Assembly: GCF_001544795.2 (NCBI RefSeq)
Contig: NZ_FCOI02000005.1
Span: 314,402-378,401, forward strand
Source of the DNA: Caballeronia temeraria
GTDB taxonomy: Bacteria; Pseudomonadota; Gammaproteobacteria; Burkholderiales; Burkholderiaceae
Direction of reading: 5' to 3'
Length of the DNA stretch: 64,000 bases
Shown here: positions 36,963 to 46,094 of the stretch, piece by piece
How the letters are laid out: each line of letters opens with the position of its first letter
How positions within the stretch are numbered: the stretch's first letter is position 1
Program-made: the position numbers and the translations under genes
Notes under the pieces: model-generated
Database searches by the model: none
Told to the model about the DNA's origin: nothing
The model's input: the letters and a program-made list of their open reading frames with translations, nothing else

Positions 36963-38243
36963 ATGGCTTCATTTCGAAAGAACTTCACGATCCTGATGAC
37001 GCTGCAGGTATCCACATACCTTGCACCGCTCCTGACGCTGCCGTGGCTCGCGCGCGTCCTCGGTCCGAGCGGATATGGACGCCTTTCGTTCGGCCTCGCC
37101 TTCATCGCATACTTCATCTCTATTACCAACTACAGCTTCTCGCTGACGGCCACACCGAAGATTTCGATCAACCGGGAAAGCCGCGAGATGCGTTCCAAGA
37201 TCTTCTGGGAAACGATCATCACTCAGGCCGCGCTCGCATTCGCAGGCTTTTTTGTCGTGGTAGCGCTGACGTCTTTCATACCTTATCTTGAGGAAAATCG
37301 CGAACTGCTGATCATCGGCTATGGTCAGGCGGTCGGTGCAATGCTAATTCCGACGTGGTATTTTCAGGGCATCGAAGATCTCGGCATGTTGAGCGTATTC
37401 GTATTCATCGGACGCGCGCTCAGCATTCCTGCGATGTATCTCTTCGTGCGCGAGCATGACGATGTCCCTATCGCCATGGCCGTCAATGCGCTCGTGCCGC
37501 TGCTATCGGGCATCGCAATCTGCACGTATCTTTATTTCCGCCGCGAGCTCGACTTCGTACGCGTGTCGCTGCGGACCATCGTGGTTCGTCTGAAGGACGG
37601 ATGGAGCGTATTCATTGCAACCTCGATCGTCGACATCTATGCATCGAGCAACATCGTGCTGCTGACGTTCATCTCGGGCAATGTCGCGGCCGGCTATTTC
37701 GCCGCCGGCGACAAGCTGATCCGGGCCGCGTTGAACATGCTCCAGCCGCTCAAGACCGCGGCGTATCCGCGCGTGAGCTTTCTCATGCATCATGCGAAGG
37801 AAGACGCCTTTGCTTTCCTGCGCAAGATGTTCGTCGTACAAGGGCTGATCGTGTCGCTGATCTCGGTGTGCATCTTTTTCGGCGCGCCGCTTGCTGTAAA
37901 ACTCTTGTACGGACCGAAGTTCTTGCCTACCGTAGAGGTGTTGCGATGGATGGCGTTCGTGCCGTTGATGGTCGGCCTCACGGATCTCTTCGGTGTTCAG
38001 ACCATGCTTCCGCTCGGCATGAAGGCGCAGTTCAGCCGCGTGCTGATCGCCTCCGCGATCTTGAACTTCGGCCTGCTCGCCGTGCTGGCGAAGCTCTTCG
38101 GCGAGCAAGGCGCGGCGGCTACGGTGCTGATCGTCGAGACGCTGGCAGCCGCGGCGATGGCCTTCACGCTGCATCTGCAAGGCGTACCGTTGCTCAAGCG
38201 TCCGCGTCCCATCGCGGGCAGCGCGGGTTCGGAAACCACGTGA
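36963..38243 (+). CDS. wzx: Polysaccharide flippase, Wzx/MATE-like (MOP superfamily)
   Basis: 426 aa with about 12 hydrophobic helices. It begins with the Wzx-typical MASFRKNFTILMTLQVSTYLAPLLTLPWLARVLGPSGYGRLSFG. It is expected to move lipid-linked repeat units of the exopolysaccharide from the inner to the outer face of the inner membrane. A central ASSNIVLLTFISGNVAAGYFAAGDKLIRA segment is typical of the family. ATG at 36963 follows GGGGAAAAA. The downstream glycosyltransferases, Wzc-type kinase and Wzy-type polymerase support a Wzx/Wzy-dependent pathway. Confidence 0.9.
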   Translation: MASFRKNFTILMTLQVSTYLAPLLTLPWLARVLGPSGYGRLSFGLAFIAYFISITNYSFSLTATPKISINRESREMRSKIFWETIITQAALAFAGFFVVVALTSFIPYLEENRELLIIGYGQAVGAMLIPTWYFQGIEDLGMLSVFVFIGRALSIPAMYLFVREHDDVPIAMAVNALVPLLSGIAICTYLYFRRELDFVRVSLRTIVVRLKDGWSVFIATSIVDIYASSNIVLLTFISGNVAAGYFAAGDKLIRAALNMLQPLKTAAYPRVSFLMHHAKEDAFAFLRKMFVVQGLIVSLISVCIFFGAPLAVKLLYGPKFLPTVEVLRWMAFVPLMVGLTDLFGVQTMLPLGMKAQFSRVLIASAILNFGLLAVLAKLFGEQGAAATVLIVETLAAAAMAFTLHLQGVPLLKRPRPIAGSAGSETT

Positions 38244-38542
38244 ACCGTATGCGGAAATACAGCGCAGTTAATAAAGGATTCGTGCATTACTTATTCGCTG
38301 CGCCCGCCGATGTCATATTAGCGTGTTATAAACAGTAACAACTGATTCTCTTTAGTAACGCATTTATCAAGCCGTGCGCTTTTAATTTAGCTTTTGTTTG
38401 CACCTGAAAAGCGCGGCGGCCGCTTCCGACCTGCGAACTACTCCAAAGTTGCATTTAAGTATGTGAGTCAACGAACCGACCCATGTAGTTGGAGCCGATA
38501 CCGTATTGGTACGAACAGTGTTTAATTTAGAGAGCCTGCCGA
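38244..38542. other. AT-rich intergenic leader after wzx
   Basis: About 300 bp, clearly more AT-rich than the surroundings (around 38260-38410), with no convincing gene. It probably carries a promoter for the downstream small gene and could be a site for H-NS-like proteins. I could not identify a well-spaced promoter. Confidence 0.35.
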
Positions 38543-38707
38543 ATGGAAACAGAAGAAACATCGATTGAGCATGTTCAAAAACTCGCGGATCAGGCGGCGA
38601 GTCTGCGCATGCAATCGGTTGCGGTGCCGCTCAAGGACCTGCAGATCCTTCTGCAGATATGCGAGGTGGCGATTATTGCTCAGCAGAACGCCGCGGCTAC
38701 GAAGTAA
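38543..38707 (+). CDS. Small helical protein (54 aa) in the exopolysaccharide locus
   Basis: ATG at 38543 has GAGAG about 8 bases upstream, and the frame is closed by TAA at 38705-38707. The protein is acidic at the start (METEETSIEHVQKLADQAAS) and then amphipathic to hydrophobic (VPLKDLQILLQICEVAIIAQQ). It looks like one or two short helices and not a signal peptide. It lies alone in a 1-kb gap between wzx and the first glycosyltransferase gene. I do not recognise a family. Codon usage in the second half is typical for this genome, which supports translation. Confidence 0.5.
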   Translation: METEETSIEHVQKLADQAASLRMQSVAVPLKDLQILLQICEVAIIAQQNAAATK

Positions 38708-39274
38708 CCTGCCTTAAGCCTGTATTCGTCGGCACAATCGCGCTGACGTTCATAACGTTCCCAGCAAGGACAGGGAAACGTGCTCAAGCTGGCTTGCGAT
38801 ATCCCCGGCTTTGAGAAGCTCAGATCTTTGATCGACTTTTCGGCTGTACGTCCCGCTGCACGGAGGCCGTTTTACTGGCTGAACTGCGTTTCACCGGCGT
38901 GACGCAGAACAATCTTCGCAAAGACCGACATCGGGGCGCCCATCCGGCCAAAGTGACTGGCCCGGGAGTGTGTGGCAGGTAAATCCAGGCCTGTTTTCAG
39001 GCTTGATGGGGTCTATCGCATCCCCGTGCGCAAGGAACGAGTCATGCTACGCCGGATCTCGTGAGTGCTTTTCGCATGCGTACTTCAACGCGCGATTAGT
39101 ACTGCGACACGCATATCCCGGCTTTCGATGCGTTCCCCAAGGTGGACTTGAACGTTCACCTCGGATGCGTTCGCCCTGCGTGAACGCGTCACGTCATTCC
39201 ATAACGATTAGGCCATTCCTTCTCATTGCGTAACGCCGCGGGCGCTCGGCGAGACGCCAATCGAAGAGTTGAAC
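38708..39274. other. Intergenic region before the first glycosyltransferase gene
   Basis: 567 bp with no gene I can support. Several short open frames on the plus strand (for example from 38970) lack ribosome sites, and their products are not recognisable. The region could contain decayed coding sequence, but I cannot name a parent. The last 20 bases hold the AAGAG ribosome site for the next gene. Confidence 0.3.
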
Positions 39275-40429
39275 ATGAAAGAGATCGTCCATATCACCGA
39301 AGCTTTCGGCGGCGGTGTGCTATCCATGCTGACGCAGCTCTCGAACCGCGCGGCGGCCGCTGGCGTCGGTGTAACGATCCTTCATTCGATCCGGCAGGAA
39401 ACACCCGATGACTTCGCCAAGCTCTTTCATCCGGCGGTGAAGCTAACTTACGTCAGCATGTTCCGCGAGGTGAGCGTGAAGAACGATCTGACCAGTCTCT
39501 GGAACCTGGTCCGCAAGCTGAAGGAGTGCGATCCATCGGTGATCCATCTGCATTCGTCCAAGGCAGGCGTGCTCGGACGCGCGGCCGCGCGCATTGCGTC
39601 GCCGCGTGCACGCGTGTTCTATTCGCCGCATGGCCTCGCCTTCCTGCGCCGCGACGTGTCGCCCGTTAAGCAGTTCGCGTATCTGAGCTTCGAGCGCATC
39701 GCCGCGCAGCTGGGCGGGACGATCGTCGCGTGTTCGAAAAGCGAGCTTTCGGAGATCGAAACGAAGATGCATGCGCGAAGCGCGCGCATGATCGAGAACG
39801 GCGTGAACGTGACCGAGATCCCGCCGCGCATCGAATCGGACACGCGCAGCGTTGTCATCGGCATGAGCGGCCGCGCGATGTTCCAGAAGAATCACGAAGC
39901 GTTCGTGAAGCTCGCGAGCGACTTGCAAGCTCCCTCGACGCGCTTCCTGTGGATCGGCGGCAACGAGAGCGAACTGCCGGCGGGCACGCCGGACGGCGCC
40001 GTGTCGTGCAGCGGCTGGGTCACGCGCGATCGTGCGCTCGAACTCACGTCGGGCCTCGACATCTATGTGCAGACCTCACGGTGGGAAGGCATGCCTATCG
40101 CACTCATCGAGGCGCAGGTCGCGGGAATCCCCGCTGTCGTGACCGATGTCGTGGGCAATCGCGATGTCGTGCAGCACGGCGTGACAGGCTTTGTCGCATC
40201 GAGCGCGGAGGAGATGGCGAAGTACATCGAAACATTGCGCGACGACCCCGCATTGCGCGCGCGCATGGGCGCCGCCGCACGCGCATCCGCGAGCAAGCGC
40301 TTTTCGATGGACGCGATCTTCCGGCAATGGCTTTCGATCTACGAGTTCGGCTCCGGCAAGCCCACGCGCGAGCCGCTCGGCGCAAACGAAGCCGCCTCTT
40401 ATGAAACCACTTCTGAATCTCAGGTCTGA
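39275..40429 (+). CDS. Glycosyltransferase family 4 protein
   Basis: 384 aa, cytoplasmic or peripheral to the inner membrane. GT4 signatures: an N-terminal acceptor-binding loop (HITEAFGGGVLSMLTQL), IHLHSSKAGVLGRAAARI, and the C-terminal nucleotide-sugar block SRWEGMPIALIEAQVAGIPAVVTDVVGNRDVV, which contains the E(x7)E motif of retaining GT4 enzymes. It should add one sugar to the lipid-linked repeat unit. Sequence alone does not give donor or linkage. ATG at 39275 has AAGAG 6 bases upstream. The next glycosyltransferase gene starts 11 bp after the stop. Confidence 0.88.
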   Translation: MKEIVHITEAFGGGVLSMLTQLSNRAAAAGVGVTILHSIRQETPDDFAKLFHPAVKLTYVSMFREVSVKNDLTSLWNLVRKLKECDPSVIHLHSSKAGVLGRAAARIASPRARVFYSPHGLAFLRRDVSPVKQFAYLSFERIAAQLGGTIVACSKSELSEIETKMHARSARMIENGVNVTEIPPRIESDTRSVVIGMSGRAMFQKNHEAFVKLASDLQAPSTRFLWIGGNESELPAGTPDGAVSCSGWVTRDRALELTSGLDIYVQTSRWEGMPIALIEAQVAGIPAVVTDVVGNRDVVQHGVTGFVASSAEEMAKYIETLRDDPALRARMGAAARASASKRFSMDAIFRQWLSIYEFGSGKPTREPLGANEAASYETTSESQV

Positions 40430-40440
40430 GGCTTCCCGGC

Positions 40441-41520
40441 ATGGACACGACAATCGCCACGAACAAGCTCGTCTATAACGGCCGTTTCACGAGCCAGAAA
40501 ACCACCGGGGTGCAACGCGTCGCGCGCGAGCTCGTCGCCGCGCTCGGCCAGTTGCCGCAAGGCGCTCATGTGACGCTCGCGGTTCCGCCGCAAGACGGAC
40601 TCGATCCCGTGCAAGGTGTCGAGACCGTCAAGCTCGGTTTCGGCAAGGGCGTCTTCTGGGAGCAGATCGTGCTGCCGCTCTTCGCGGGACGCTCGCGCAT
40701 CGTCAATCTTTCGAACTCGGGTTCCATCTTCCGCGCGAACCAGATCATCTATATGCACGATGCCGCGGTGTTCGACACGCCCGCGCATTTCTCGTGGAAA
40801 TTTCGCACGTGGTATCACGTGATGTTCTGGATTCTCGCGCGCACGTCGAGCTGCGTGCTGACCAATTCGAAGTTCTCGCGCGACCGGCTCGCGCATCATG
40901 TCGGCGTGCCGGCGGAGCGCATCGGCGTCGTGCCGCTCGCCGCCGATCACCTCGATCACATCACGCCGGATGCATCGGTCATCGACGAACTGAATCTCGC
41001 TAAGCGGCGCTACGTGCTCGCCGTGAGCAGCATGAATCCGACGAAGAACTTCACGCGTCTCGTCGAAGCGTTCATGCGTCTAAATGATCCGACGATCGAT
41101 CTCGTGATCGTCGGCATGAAGAACGCGACGGTCTTCGGCAAGGCGCATGATCTGTCGACCGCGCCGAACATCAAGCAGGCGGGCTATGTCAGCGACGAAA
41201 AGCTGCGAGCGCTCTACCAGAATGCGGCATGCTTCCTCTATCCTTCCATTTACGAAGGCTTCGGCATTCCACCGCTCGAAGCGATGCGCAACGGTTGCCC
41301 GACGCTCGTCGGACGCGCGGCCGCGTTGCCGGAAACGTGCGGCGATGCATCGATCTATTGCGACCCGTATTCCGTCGAAGACATTTCGAACAAGCTGCGC
41401 GAGCTGCTCGATTCGCCTGAACTGAGCGAGGACCTGAAGCGTCGCGGCCTCGCGCACGCCGAGCGTTTTCGCTGGACTGAAAGCGCGCGTCTCCTGAAGC
41501 AGTTCATCGACACGCCATGA
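40441..41520 (+). CDS. Glycosyltransferase family 4 protein, mannosyltransferase-like
   Basis: 359 aa. The start FTSQKTTGVQRVARELVAAL matches GT4 enzymes of the MtfB/WbdA-like mannosyltransferase group ('GIxRY..EL'). It has VLTNSKFSRDRLAHHVGV, VLAVSSMNPTKNFTRLVEAF and the donor-site block YPSIYEGFGIPPLEAMRNGCPTLVGRAAALPETCGD. The last holds both Glu residues of the retaining E(x7)E motif. ATG at 40441 is the first codon of the homologous region. It works on the same repeat unit as the preceding enzyme. The mannose assignment is a suggestion only. Confidence 0.86.
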   Translation: MDTTIATNKLVYNGRFTSQKTTGVQRVARELVAALGQLPQGAHVTLAVPPQDGLDPVQGVETVKLGFGKGVFWEQIVLPLFAGRSRIVNLSNSGSIFRANQIIYMHDAAVFDTPAHFSWKFRTWYHVMFWILARTSSCVLTNSKFSRDRLAHHVGVPAERIGVVPLAADHLDHITPDASVIDELNLAKRRYVLAVSSMNPTKNFTRLVEAFMRLNDPTIDLVIVGMKNATVFGKAHDLSTAPNIKQAGYVSDEKLRALYQNAACFLYPSIYEGFGIPPLEAMRNGCPTLVGRAAALPETCGDASIYCDPYSVEDISNKLRELLDSPELSEDLKRRGLAHAERFRWTESARLLKQFIDTP

Positions 41521-41586
41521 CCGCAACGACATCACAACATGCCGGCGCGTCCGCCGGATGACGGCAAGCACTTTCACGAGGGACGA

Positions 41587-42699
41587 ATGTCGATGCGAAC
41601 TCTGGTGGCCGCCGTATCCCTCTTCGGGGCGCTCTGCTGCGCGTCCGTGTTGATCTACGCGCGCAGCGGCACGTCGGACGCCTATCACAGCGCTCACTCG
41701 GCGAGTCCCAAATCCAGGGCGGATGCGGCGAGCGCCGCGCCGCCGCGAATCGCGTGCGGCAACGGATCGACGACGGGCGTGTTCTACGGCATCGCGGGCC
41801 ATCTGGAGCATCACGGCGCGTATGGCATGAGCGGCTATGACCTGCAGATTTCACAGCTCCGCGATCTCGGTGTCACGATGTATGCGCAGGATGTATCGAG
41901 CGAGACGACCGCGCACGTGGTTGCGAACTTCGCGCGGGCAGCGGCGAAGCAATGCATCGGCGTGCTCGCGCTCGTCACGCCGTTCGAGCCGGAGAAGCGC
42001 GCGAACGAACAGGAAACCTTCGAGCGCGGCTATGCGCTCGGCAAGACGGCGGGACGCGTTCTGAAGGGCCTCGTTACGTACTACCAGGTCGGCAATGAAT
42101 ACGACAACTGGACGATCCTCGGATCGGACCGCAGCGGCGAGCATCCGCAGGACTACGACAACGCAATGTTCATGAAGGCGCGCGGCTCGATCCTCGGGTT
42201 GATCAAGGGCATTCGCGAGGCGAATCCGGACGCGAAGATTCTTCTGACGTCGTTCAGCTGGCTGCATTACGGCTTCACCGACATGCTCTATGCGGGCACG
42301 CAGCCCGACGGCACGCGCGGCCATCCGATCCCGCAGTGGGATATCACCGCGTGGCACTGGTATTCGAACATGGGCTCGATCACGGCCGCGGGCGACAAGA
42401 AAGTCAACGTGCTCGAACGCCTGCGCGACAGCTACGGCAAGCCCATCTGGATCACGGAGTACGGCGTTCGGCCGACGCACGCGGACCCGGCGGGCTATCT
42501 CGTCGGCAAGGATGCGTTGAAGGGATTCGTGTCGCTCGCGAAGACTTACAACATCCAGAACGTCACGCTATACGAGCTTTACGACGACCAGCGCTATGGC
42601 GGCGATGGCAACTACGGTGTGATCCAGGACGACGGCAAGACGCGCAAATCGCGCTTCAACACCGTGCGGGATTTCATCAAGGCCAATCCGATGCCATAA
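41587..42699 (+). CDS. Membrane-anchored or secreted glycoside hydrolase (GH39/PslG-like)
   Basis: 370 aa with an N-terminal hydrophobic segment (MRTLVAAVSLFGALCCASVLIYA) that anchors it or is cleaved, so the enzyme faces the periplasm. The rest is an (alpha/beta)8 hydrolase of clan GH-A. Glu171 in YYQVGNEYDNW is the likely acid/base and Glu291 in PIWITEYGV the likely nucleophile. PslG of Pseudomonas is a comparable hydrolase in an exopolysaccharide cluster and trims its own polymer. By position this enzyme probably cuts the polymer made here. ATG at 41587 has GAGGGA just upstream; ATG at 41593 is equally possible. Confidence 0.75.
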   Translation: MSMRTLVAAVSLFGALCCASVLIYARSGTSDAYHSAHSASPKSRADAASAAPPRIACGNGSTTGVFYGIAGHLEHHGAYGMSGYDLQISQLRDLGVTMYAQDVSSETTAHVVANFARAAAKQCIGVLALVTPFEPEKRANEQETFERGYALGKTAGRVLKGLVTYYQVGNEYDNWTILGSDRSGEHPQDYDNAMFMKARGSILGLIKGIREANPDAKILLTSFSWLHYGFTDMLYAGTQPDGTRGHPIPQWDITAWHWYSNMGSITAAGDKKVNVLERLRDSYGKPIWITEYGVRPTHADPAGYLVGKDALKGFVSLAKTYNIQNVTLYELYDDQRYGGDGNYGVIQDDGKTRKSRFNTVRDFIKANPMP

Positions 42700-43199
42700 A
42701 CGTTCAACTCTTTTGTGTTACGAATAAAGCATGGGCGAAACCGGTGATTATCGCGTGAAAGGGACCCCGCGCAAGCGGTGTGCCCGCACTTTCGACATCG
42801 ATTACGTTCGCTACATAACAGACGCATGCACTTTGCGTCCGGAAGATAGACTTGACGCTGTCTTTTCCGGACTTAACGTATCGTTTTACAGCAAGCGATT
42901 CGTAGCGGGAGCCGCGAGTTTCATCCGCCGGAACCCGAGACGCGGTGCCGAGGCACGAAGTGTGCTTCTCACAGATATCGCACTCCGACGAGCCAACGTG
43001 CTTTGTCGTTCGAACTCGAAGCATCGTGCACTTCGCCCGCTTTTCAGAGCCTTCGCGTCTTTAGTCTGGTCTGGAAGTTCCACCGGCCGCGCGCCGGATC
43101 AAATAACACGCAAGACGTACCGCGGACATGTCGCGCGGGCTTTCTGTTTTTTCTCGGCCCGGGAAACAACGCTCAACTTTTCGAACTGAGGACGCGCCA
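42700..43199. other. Intergenic region before the wzc-like gene
   Basis: 500 bp between the hydrolase and the Wzc-type kinase. A possible promoter is TTGACG (42852-42857) with TAACGT 16 bp downstream (42874-42879). A long open frame crosses the region from 42731, but it uses codons rare elsewhere in the window (ATA, AGA, GGA), has no good ribosome site and no recognisable product. The end carries GAGGA for the TTG start of wzc. Confidence 0.3.
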
Positions 43200-45551
43200 T
43201 TGAACACCCTCTATGTCAACTCCGGTCCTTCGCGCCCAGGCAAGGACGACGGTGAATTCACCGCGAGCGACATGCTCAGGCTCCTGCGCGATCACCTTGG
43301 CATGCTCTTCCTGTTCATCGGGATCACAGCGGGGCTCGCCACCGCGTATGCCTTTCTTGCGCGACCCATCTATTCATCGGATGTGGTTGTGCGCGTCGAT
43401 CCGCCGGATCCGAACGCGCTCGGCATCGCGCCGCAAAGCCAGGCGCAAATGCAGCAGGCGCAACCGACGGTGAATCAGCTCGCGCCCGCGGAAATCTCCG
43501 TGATGCAAAGCCGTTCGGTGCTCGAACCGGTCGTGAAGCAGTTCCACTTCGACATCAAGGTCAAGCCGGACACGTTCCCCGTGCTCGGCCAGATCGCGGC
43601 AATCTTCGCGAAGAAGGGACATCTCGCGCCCGCATGGTTCGGGCTCGATTCGTACGGCTGGGGCGGCGAGTCGCTGCAGATCGGCCGGCTCGACGTGCCG
43701 CCCGCGCTCGAAGACCAGAAGCTCGATCTCGTTCTGCTCGACAACAACCAGTACGAGCTGCGCGATCCCGACGGCGCAATGCTTCTGCGCGGCACGATCG
43801 GTCGTCCGGCATCGGCGAACGGCGTGTCGATCCTCGTCAACAGCGCGCTCGGTCATCCGGGCGTGCACTTCGACGTGACGCGCCTCAATACGCTCGATGC
43901 GATCGCCGCGATGAAGAAGACGATGAAGGTCGCCGAGTCCGCGAAAGACACGGGCGTCGTGCAGATCACGTTCAACGCGGACGATCCCGCGCTCACCGCC
44001 GACGTCGCGAACGCGCTCGGCCAGGCGTATCTGAGCGCAGCCGTTCAGGCGCGTCAGGCGAACGACACGAAGACGCTCGAGTTCATCCGTGGAGAATTGC
44101 CGCGCCTCGAAGCCGATCTGCGCCGCGCCGAAAGCAACCTGAGCGCGTTCCGCTCGAAATCGCAGTCGGTGACGCCGCTCAACGAAGCGCAGGCCTATCT
44201 GCAAGGCAGCATCACGTCGATGCAGCAACTCGCGACGCTCAAGCTGCAGCGCACGCAAGCCTTGCAACGCTTCCAGCCGAACAGCCCGCAAGTGGTCAAT
44301 CTCAATCAGCAGATCGCGGAACTCGAAGCATCGAACAAGCAGATTCAGCAGCGCTTCGACAGCATGCCCGCGTCCGAACGCCAGAACGCGACGCTCACGC
44401 GTGACGCACGCGTGGCCGAAACCATCTACATGGGCATGGTGAACAAGGCGCAGGAGCTTTCCGTGCGCCGTGCGAGCACGAGCGGCGGTGCGCATATCGT
44501 CGATAACGCGCTGCGTCCGTATCGCCCGGTGAAGCCGAACAAGTCGCTCGTGATTGCAGCGGGCACGGGTCTCGGGTTCTTCATCGGCACGTTCTTCATC
44601 TTCCTGCGCCGCCACGCGATGATCGGCGTGACCGATCCGATGTTCGTCGAGCGCCGTCTCTCGGTGCCCGTGCTCGGCGAAGTGCTGTACAGCCGGCAGC
44701 AGGCGATGCTCGATCACGAAATCGCCGTCTCGCCGGTGGAGCATGCGCCGCTCACCTACTCCGGCTCGCAGAACGGCGGGCCGCCGAAGGCGCTGCCGCA
44801 TATTCATCTGCCGGAACATGATGCATTCGCGATGCCGCACGTCGCCGATACCGATCGCGACGCCCGCGTGCTCGCCACGCGCTTCCCGCACGATCCGGCC
44901 GTCGAGGCGTTGCGCGCGGTGCGCACCGAACTGTATCGCGATCTCGCCAATGCGCCGAACAACATCGTGATGCTGACGGGTCCGATTCCGTCGGCGGGCA
45001 AGAGCTTCGTCGCAGCGAATCTGTCGGTGCTGCTGGCGGAAATCGGTCTGCGCGTGCTGCTGATCGACGGCGACATGCGGCGCGGCCACATCGCTTCGTT
45101 CTTCAAGCAGTCGAATCCGGGCGGCCTCTCGGAAGTGCTGAAGGGCGAGCTCGCGCTCGGCGACGCGATCCGTTATGTCGGCGTGCCGGGGCTGTCGTTC
45201 ATGTCGTGCGGCGGCTATCCGGAGAATCCGTCCGAGCTGCTGATGATGCCGGGCTTCCGCAACATGCTCGCGCGCATGAGCGATCAGTTCGACCTCGTGA
45301 TCGTCGATACCCCGCCGTTCCTCGTCGTAACCGATGCGGCGATCGTCGCGAGCGATGCCGGCTCGACGGTGCTCGTGCTGCGCTCGGGCATCCAGAGCGA
45401 GGAGGAGATCGAGGAAACCGTGAAGAAGGTGCAGCGTTCGGGCGGCAGGCTCGTCGGTTCGGTCTTCAATGCGATTCCGCGACGTCCGAGCAATCGCCGC
45501 AGTTATGGCTACGCGGCTGCCTATACGAGCACGTTCAAGTCGATGAACTGA
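43200..45551 (+). CDS. wzc: Polysaccharide co-polymerase with tyrosine-kinase domain (Wzc type)
   Basis: 783 aa inner-membrane protein. Order: Wzz domain with first helix (LGMLFLFIGITAGLATAYAFL, about 30-55), a long coiled-coil periplasmic region with GNVR-like part (about 280-440), a second helix (LVIAAGTGLGFFIGTFFIFL, about 447-466), and a cytoplasmic BY-kinase. Kinase motifs: Walker A GPIPSAGKS with Lys near 601, Walker A' LLIDGDMRRG, Walker B DLVIVDTPPFL, and a C-terminal tyrosine cluster (RRSYGYAAAYTS). Autophosphorylation of that cluster controls chain length and export in known homologues. The start is TTG at 43200, with GAGGA upstream. No Wza or phosphatase gene is adjacent. Confidence 0.9.
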   Translation: MNTLYVNSGPSRPGKDDGEFTASDMLRLLRDHLGMLFLFIGITAGLATAYAFLARPIYSSDVVVRVDPPDPNALGIAPQSQAQMQQAQPTVNQLAPAEISVMQSRSVLEPVVKQFHFDIKVKPDTFPVLGQIAAIFAKKGHLAPAWFGLDSYGWGGESLQIGRLDVPPALEDQKLDLVLLDNNQYELRDPDGAMLLRGTIGRPASANGVSILVNSALGHPGVHFDVTRLNTLDAIAAMKKTMKVAESAKDTGVVQITFNADDPALTADVANALGQAYLSAAVQARQANDTKTLEFIRGELPRLEADLRRAESNLSAFRSKSQSVTPLNEAQAYLQGSITSMQQLATLKLQRTQALQRFQPNSPQVVNLNQQIAELEASNKQIQQRFDSMPASERQNATLTRDARVAETIYMGMVNKAQELSVRRASTSGGAHIVDNALRPYRPVKPNKSLVIAAGTGLGFFIGTFFIFLRRHAMIGVTDPMFVERRLSVPVLGEVLYSRQQAMLDHEIAVSPVEHAPLTYSGSQNGGPPKALPHIHLPEHDAFAMPHVADTDRDARVLATRFPHDPAVEALRAVRTELYRDLANAPNNIVMLTGPIPSAGKSFVAANLSVLLAEIGLRVLLIDGDMRRGHIASFFKQSNPGGLSEVLKGELALGDAIRYVGVPGLSFMSCGGYPENPSELLMMPGFRNMLARMSDQFDLVIVDTPPFLVVTDAAIVASDAGSTVLVLRSGIQSEEEIEETVKKVQRSGGRLVGSVFNAIPRRPSNRRSYGYAAAYTSTFKSMN

Positions 45552-45739
45552 CACGCGCGCATAATGAAGCGCAGCGGTTGAAGCAGCGCGCCGCGTGCCG
45601 GTCACGCGGCGCTTTACGTTGTAGCGCGGGTGTTTCGGGCGGCAACGATCCGTACGATTGTTCCAGGGATCGTCGGTCAGGATGTTCACGAGGTTTCGGC
45701 GCGCGTGCGTCGTCAACCGGGTCGGGGAGCGAAACGCAA

Positions 45740-45985
45740 ATGAGCGGACGTTTTTCCTTCAGGCATCGGCTCGTGCAATGCCCGCGCTGCCGCAGGCAGG
45801 TGGGCGCCAACCTGGGCGTGTGCCCGCACTGCGATTTTCATCGGGTGCGGAAACCGGAACCCGTGCGGCCCTTGCCGGCGGCCGCGCCCGAACCGGTGGA
45901 TATCGGACGCGCGCCGCGTGCATCGCTGCGCTGGGCGCTCGTGATCGTGCTGGCTTTGCTGGCGACGTTCCGGCCGCGTGCGTGA
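45740..45985 (+). CDS. Small zinc-ribbon membrane protein in the exopolysaccharide locus
   Basis: 81 aa. The first half carries a two-CxxC ribbon (QCPRCRRQVGANLGVCPHCD) that probably binds one zinc. The second half has a proline/alanine linker and one hydrophobic helix near the C-terminus (LRWALVIVLALLATF). ATG at 45740 follows GGGGAG at 10 bases. A longer in-frame reading starts inside wzc and is not credible. It lies between wzc and the polymerase gene. I do not recognise the function. The layout suggests a tail-anchored protein with its ribbon in the cytoplasm. Confidence 0.65.
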   Translation: MSGRFSFRHRLVQCPRCRRQVGANLGVCPHCDFHRVRKPEPVRPLPAAAPEPVDIGRAPRASLRWALVIVLALLATFRPRA

Positions 45986-46094
45986 GCCCACGAACGATCG
46001 TGCCTGCAGGCGTGCCGTTTGCTCTTTATTGCTCGCCTCCGGCTGACCGGCGAACACCCATAGTCCGCGCTGAAGCGGGCGCATCCAACCTTCG

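Noticed and set aside
38708..39274. Suspected remnant of a transposase gene
   Set aside because: Short translated stretches looked protein-like, but I could not match any to a known transposase family, so no pseudogene is called.
42731..43189. 152-codon open frame between the hydrolase gene and wzc
   Set aside because: Codon use differs from all neighbouring genes (ATA, AGA, GGA), there is no ribosome site and the product is unrecognisable. It also overlaps the likely promoter region.
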